A stretch of 64,000 bases of DNA, taken from NCBI RefSeq assembly GCF_003201195.1, contig NZ_QICQ01000003.1, positions 1-64,000 on the forward strand. The letters run 5' to 3'. The notes beneath the pieces were generated by a model, which saw nothing but the letters and a program-made list of their open reading frames with translations, was not told the origin of the DNA and searched no databases. Source of the stretch: Nitrosomonas eutropha. Its GTDB lineage: Bacteria; Pseudomonadota; Gammaproteobacteria; Burkholderiales; Nitrosomonadaceae. The translations under genes and the position numbers were made by a program. Each line of letters opens with the position of its first letter. Position 1 is the first letter of the stretch. Shown here in pieces: positions 62,382-64,000 of this stretch.

Positions 62382-63332
62382 ATGGCACACACCGAGCTTT
62401 TCCCCCCTATTGAACCCTATAATCACGGCACATTGCCACTGGATGGCATTCACACCATGTACTGGGAACAATCGGGTAACCCGGAAGGTATTCCTGTTCT
62501 GTTCCTCCATGGAGGGCCCGGTGCTGGTGCCACGCCCGGTCATCGCCGTTTTTTTGATCCGGCACATTACCGGATTGTTATTTTCGACCAGCGTGGTGCC
62601 GGACGTTCCACTCCTCTGGGTGAAATAAAGGACAATACCACTACTCTGCTCATCACGGACATCGAAAAGCTGCGGCACCATCTTGGTATTAAACAATGGC
62701 TGATCTTTGGCGGATCTTGGGGCAGCACATTGGCACTTGTCTACGGTGAGGCGCATCCTGAACGCTGCCTGGGATTTGTACTACGTGGTATTTTTCTTTG
62801 TCGCCCCAGTGAAATCCACTGGTTTTTATATGGACTACAAAATATTTTTCCAGAAGTCTGGCACGAATTTGTATCCCGCCTCTCGATAGACGAACAACGC
62901 GACATTCTCACTTCCTACTATCGTTTACTGATTCATCCCGATCCTGATATCCATCTGCCAGCTGCAAAAGCATGGAGTCGCTATGAAGGAAGCTGTTCAA
63001 CCCTGTTACCCAACCCGGATACAGTTGATTATTTCTCCAGTAATACTGTTGCGCTGGGGCTGGCAAAGATTGAAGCACACTATTTCAAGAATAATATTTT
63101 TCTGCCGGAAAATAGCTTGCTGGACAACGTGCACAAGATTCGCCACTTGCCTGGTGTCATTGTTCAAGGGCGTTATGATGCGGTTTGTCCGATTGTCAGC
63201 GCATATGATCTGCACCTGGCTTGGCCACAGGCTGAGTATATCGTCGTCAATGATGCCGGCCATTCCGCCTGGGAACTTGGGATTCAGGCTGAACTCATCA
63301 AGGCTACCGAGAAATTCAGGCAGATACTGTAA
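62382..63332 (+). CDS. pip: Proline iminopeptidase
   Basis: This alpha/beta-hydrolase peptidase (family S33) removes N-terminal proline. The 316-residue protein contains LHGGPGAGA (oxyanion), FDQRGAGRSTP, the nucleophile in GGSWGSTLALVYGEAHP, the Asp in VQGRYDAVCP and the His in NDAGHSAWE, with the full set of PIP-specific motifs. It stands alone, divergent from the patatin gene across a 280-base gap that shows no gene. Confidence 0.95.
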   Translation: MAHTELFPPIEPYNHGTLPLDGIHTMYWEQSGNPEGIPVLFLHGGPGAGATPGHRRFFDPAHYRIVIFDQRGAGRSTPLGEIKDNTTTLLITDIEKLRHHLGIKQWLIFGGSWGSTLALVYGEAHPERCLGFVLRGIFLCRPSEIHWFLYGLQNIFPEVWHEFVSRLSIDEQRDILTSYYRLLIHPDPDIHLPAAKAWSRYEGSCSTLLPNPDTVDYFSSNTVALGLAKIEAHYFKNNIFLPENSLLDNVHKIRHLPGVIVQGRYDAVCPIVSAYDLHLAWPQAEYIVVNDAGHSAWELGIQAELIKATEKFRQIL

Positions 63333-63351
63333 TCAGGCCTGAATCACCCGG

Positions 63352-64000
63352 TTACCGTAATCTGGAAAGATCAAGATATTGCGCAAGTTGCTGCACGTCA
63401 GGTTGCGCTTGATACGGCAAGATACCCAATAATGGGCAATCCAGCCATTCGACCAGTGTTTGCAGGTTTGCTTCCGGCTGCAACATATCCGGATCAATTC
63501 TGTTTGCCACCCAGCCTGCCAATTTCAAACCGGCTGATTCAACTGCGCGAGCTGTCAGTAATGCATGGTTAAGACAACCTAGCCGCATTCCCACAACCAG
63601 GATTACTGGCAGCCCTAACACACAGGCAAGATCACGCGTGTCGTATCGATCACCTGACAAACCTGATAGCGACAGCGGCACCATGAAACCACCGACACCT
63701 TCGACAATCGTTATCTCTGCTGCTGTTTGCAGCTTCTCGCAAGCCTGCCGAATCACTTCCAGATCGATACGGATATTCGTCTGCTGTGCAGCGATATGCG
63801 GTGCTATTGACTCGACAAAGGCATAAGGATTAATCAGTTTACGTGGCATGCTAACCGTGCTGGCTGCCTGCAGATTTTCCACATCCTGCCATAATCCATC
63901 TTTACGACCTGACACCACTGGCTTCATTCCGGCAGCGGTATAGCCATTCGTCGAAAACGCATGCAACAGCGCACAACTCACTGTAGTTTTACCAATTCCG
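63352..64000 (-). CDS. bioD: Dethiobiotin synthetase, 5' end beyond the window
   Basis: This enzyme closes the ureido ring of dethiobiotin from 7,8-diaminopelargonic acid, CO2 and ATP. The last bases of the window still encode the Walker A end GIGKTTVSCALLHAF, so only about ten N-terminal codons are missing. Visible too are MKPVVSGR (substrate site), TIVEGVGGFMVPLS and VVGMRLGCLNHALLT. It converges on pip with a 19-base gap. Other bio genes are presumably just outside. Confidence 0.93.
   Translation of the reverse strand, partial: GIGKTTVSCALLHAFSTNGYTAAGMKPVVSGRKDGLWQDVENLQAASTVSMPRKLINPYAFVESIAPHIAAQQTNIRIDLEVIRQACEKLQTAAEITIVEGVGGFMVPLSLSGLSGDRYDTRDLACVLGLPVILVVGMRLGCLNHALLTARAVESAGLKLAGWVANRIDPDMLQPEANLQTLVEWLDCPLLGILPYQAQPDVQQLAQYLDLSRLR

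Noticed and set aside
1..64000. CRISPR array, rRNA operon, replication origin, toxin-antitoxin or defence operon
   Set aside because: No regularly spaced repeats, no rRNA-like sequence, no DnaA-box cluster noticed and no recognisable defence genes.

Overview
The window looks like chromosome from a chemolithoautotrophic betaproteobacterium of the Nitrosomonas type. This rests on gene content and the general look of the proteins (rpe-gph-trpE order, fecIRA-type iron signalling, an exosortase-A-associated polysaccharide locus, an acetate kinase/phosphoketolase pair, LysC, PepP and SMC of betaproteobacterial character) and on many worn-out insertion sequences. No species-level marker such as 16S rRNA or amo genes is present, so the genus is an inference.

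Layout. 1-7.7 kb: pgsA, glpK, rnk and phoB on the minus strand, then a 1.45-kb stretch with no intact gene. That stretch holds the relics of an element integrated at a tRNA-Ser(GCU) gene, followed by lysC and a peptidoglycan-binding lipoprotein. 8-13.4 kb: ackA-xfp (acetyl-phosphate metabolism), an IS481-type transposase relic and transaldolase. 13.5-17.5 kb: ECF sigma factor, FecR-type anti-sigma and TonB-dependent transducer receptor. 17.5-24.5 kb: two small envelope proteins and pepP (minus), rpe-gph-trpE (plus), two small membrane proteins (minus) and a divergent SufR-like regulator. 24.6-28.9 kb: outer-membrane porin, lipoyl-domain dihydrolipoyl dehydrogenase and proA.

28.9-47.2 kb is a large exopolysaccharide region. 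A minus-strand block has a TPR protein, a glycosyltransferase, exosortase-A-associated hydrolases 1 and 2 and an acyl carrier protein. It is interrupted by a plus-strand degenerate LpxK fused to a Trm112-like domain and by an IS5 relic. A second minus block follows with three glycosyltransferases, an EpsG-like polymerase, an ATP-grasp protein and a Wzx flippase. The divergent operon wzb-wza-wzc-wecA supplies phosphatase, export channel, tyrosine kinase/co-polymerase and initiating sugar-phosphate transferase. Together these can build, flip, polymerise and export a polysaccharide.

47-64 kb: smc, queF, fumC, a previously unlisted 46-residue membrane protein with its own ribosome binding site and terminator, a scar made of an internally inverted IS5 transposase and a group II intron reverse transcriptase, an EAL-HDOD/GGDEF pair, a GAF-containing GspE/PilB-type ATPase, a metallo-beta-lactamase-fold hydrolase, a universal stress protein, TerC (with an 11-G tract), a patatin-like phospholipase, proline iminopeptidase and the 3' part of bioD.

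The most unusual items are the LpxK-like/Trm112 fusion that has lost its ATP-binding loop, the exact 147-bp in-place inversion in an IS5 relic, the 46-residue membrane protein, the SufR-like regulator, and two close inverted repeats in front of the ECF sigma gene. I found no intact mobile element, CRISPR array, rRNA or origin, and nothing that is clearly a new defence or biosynthetic system.
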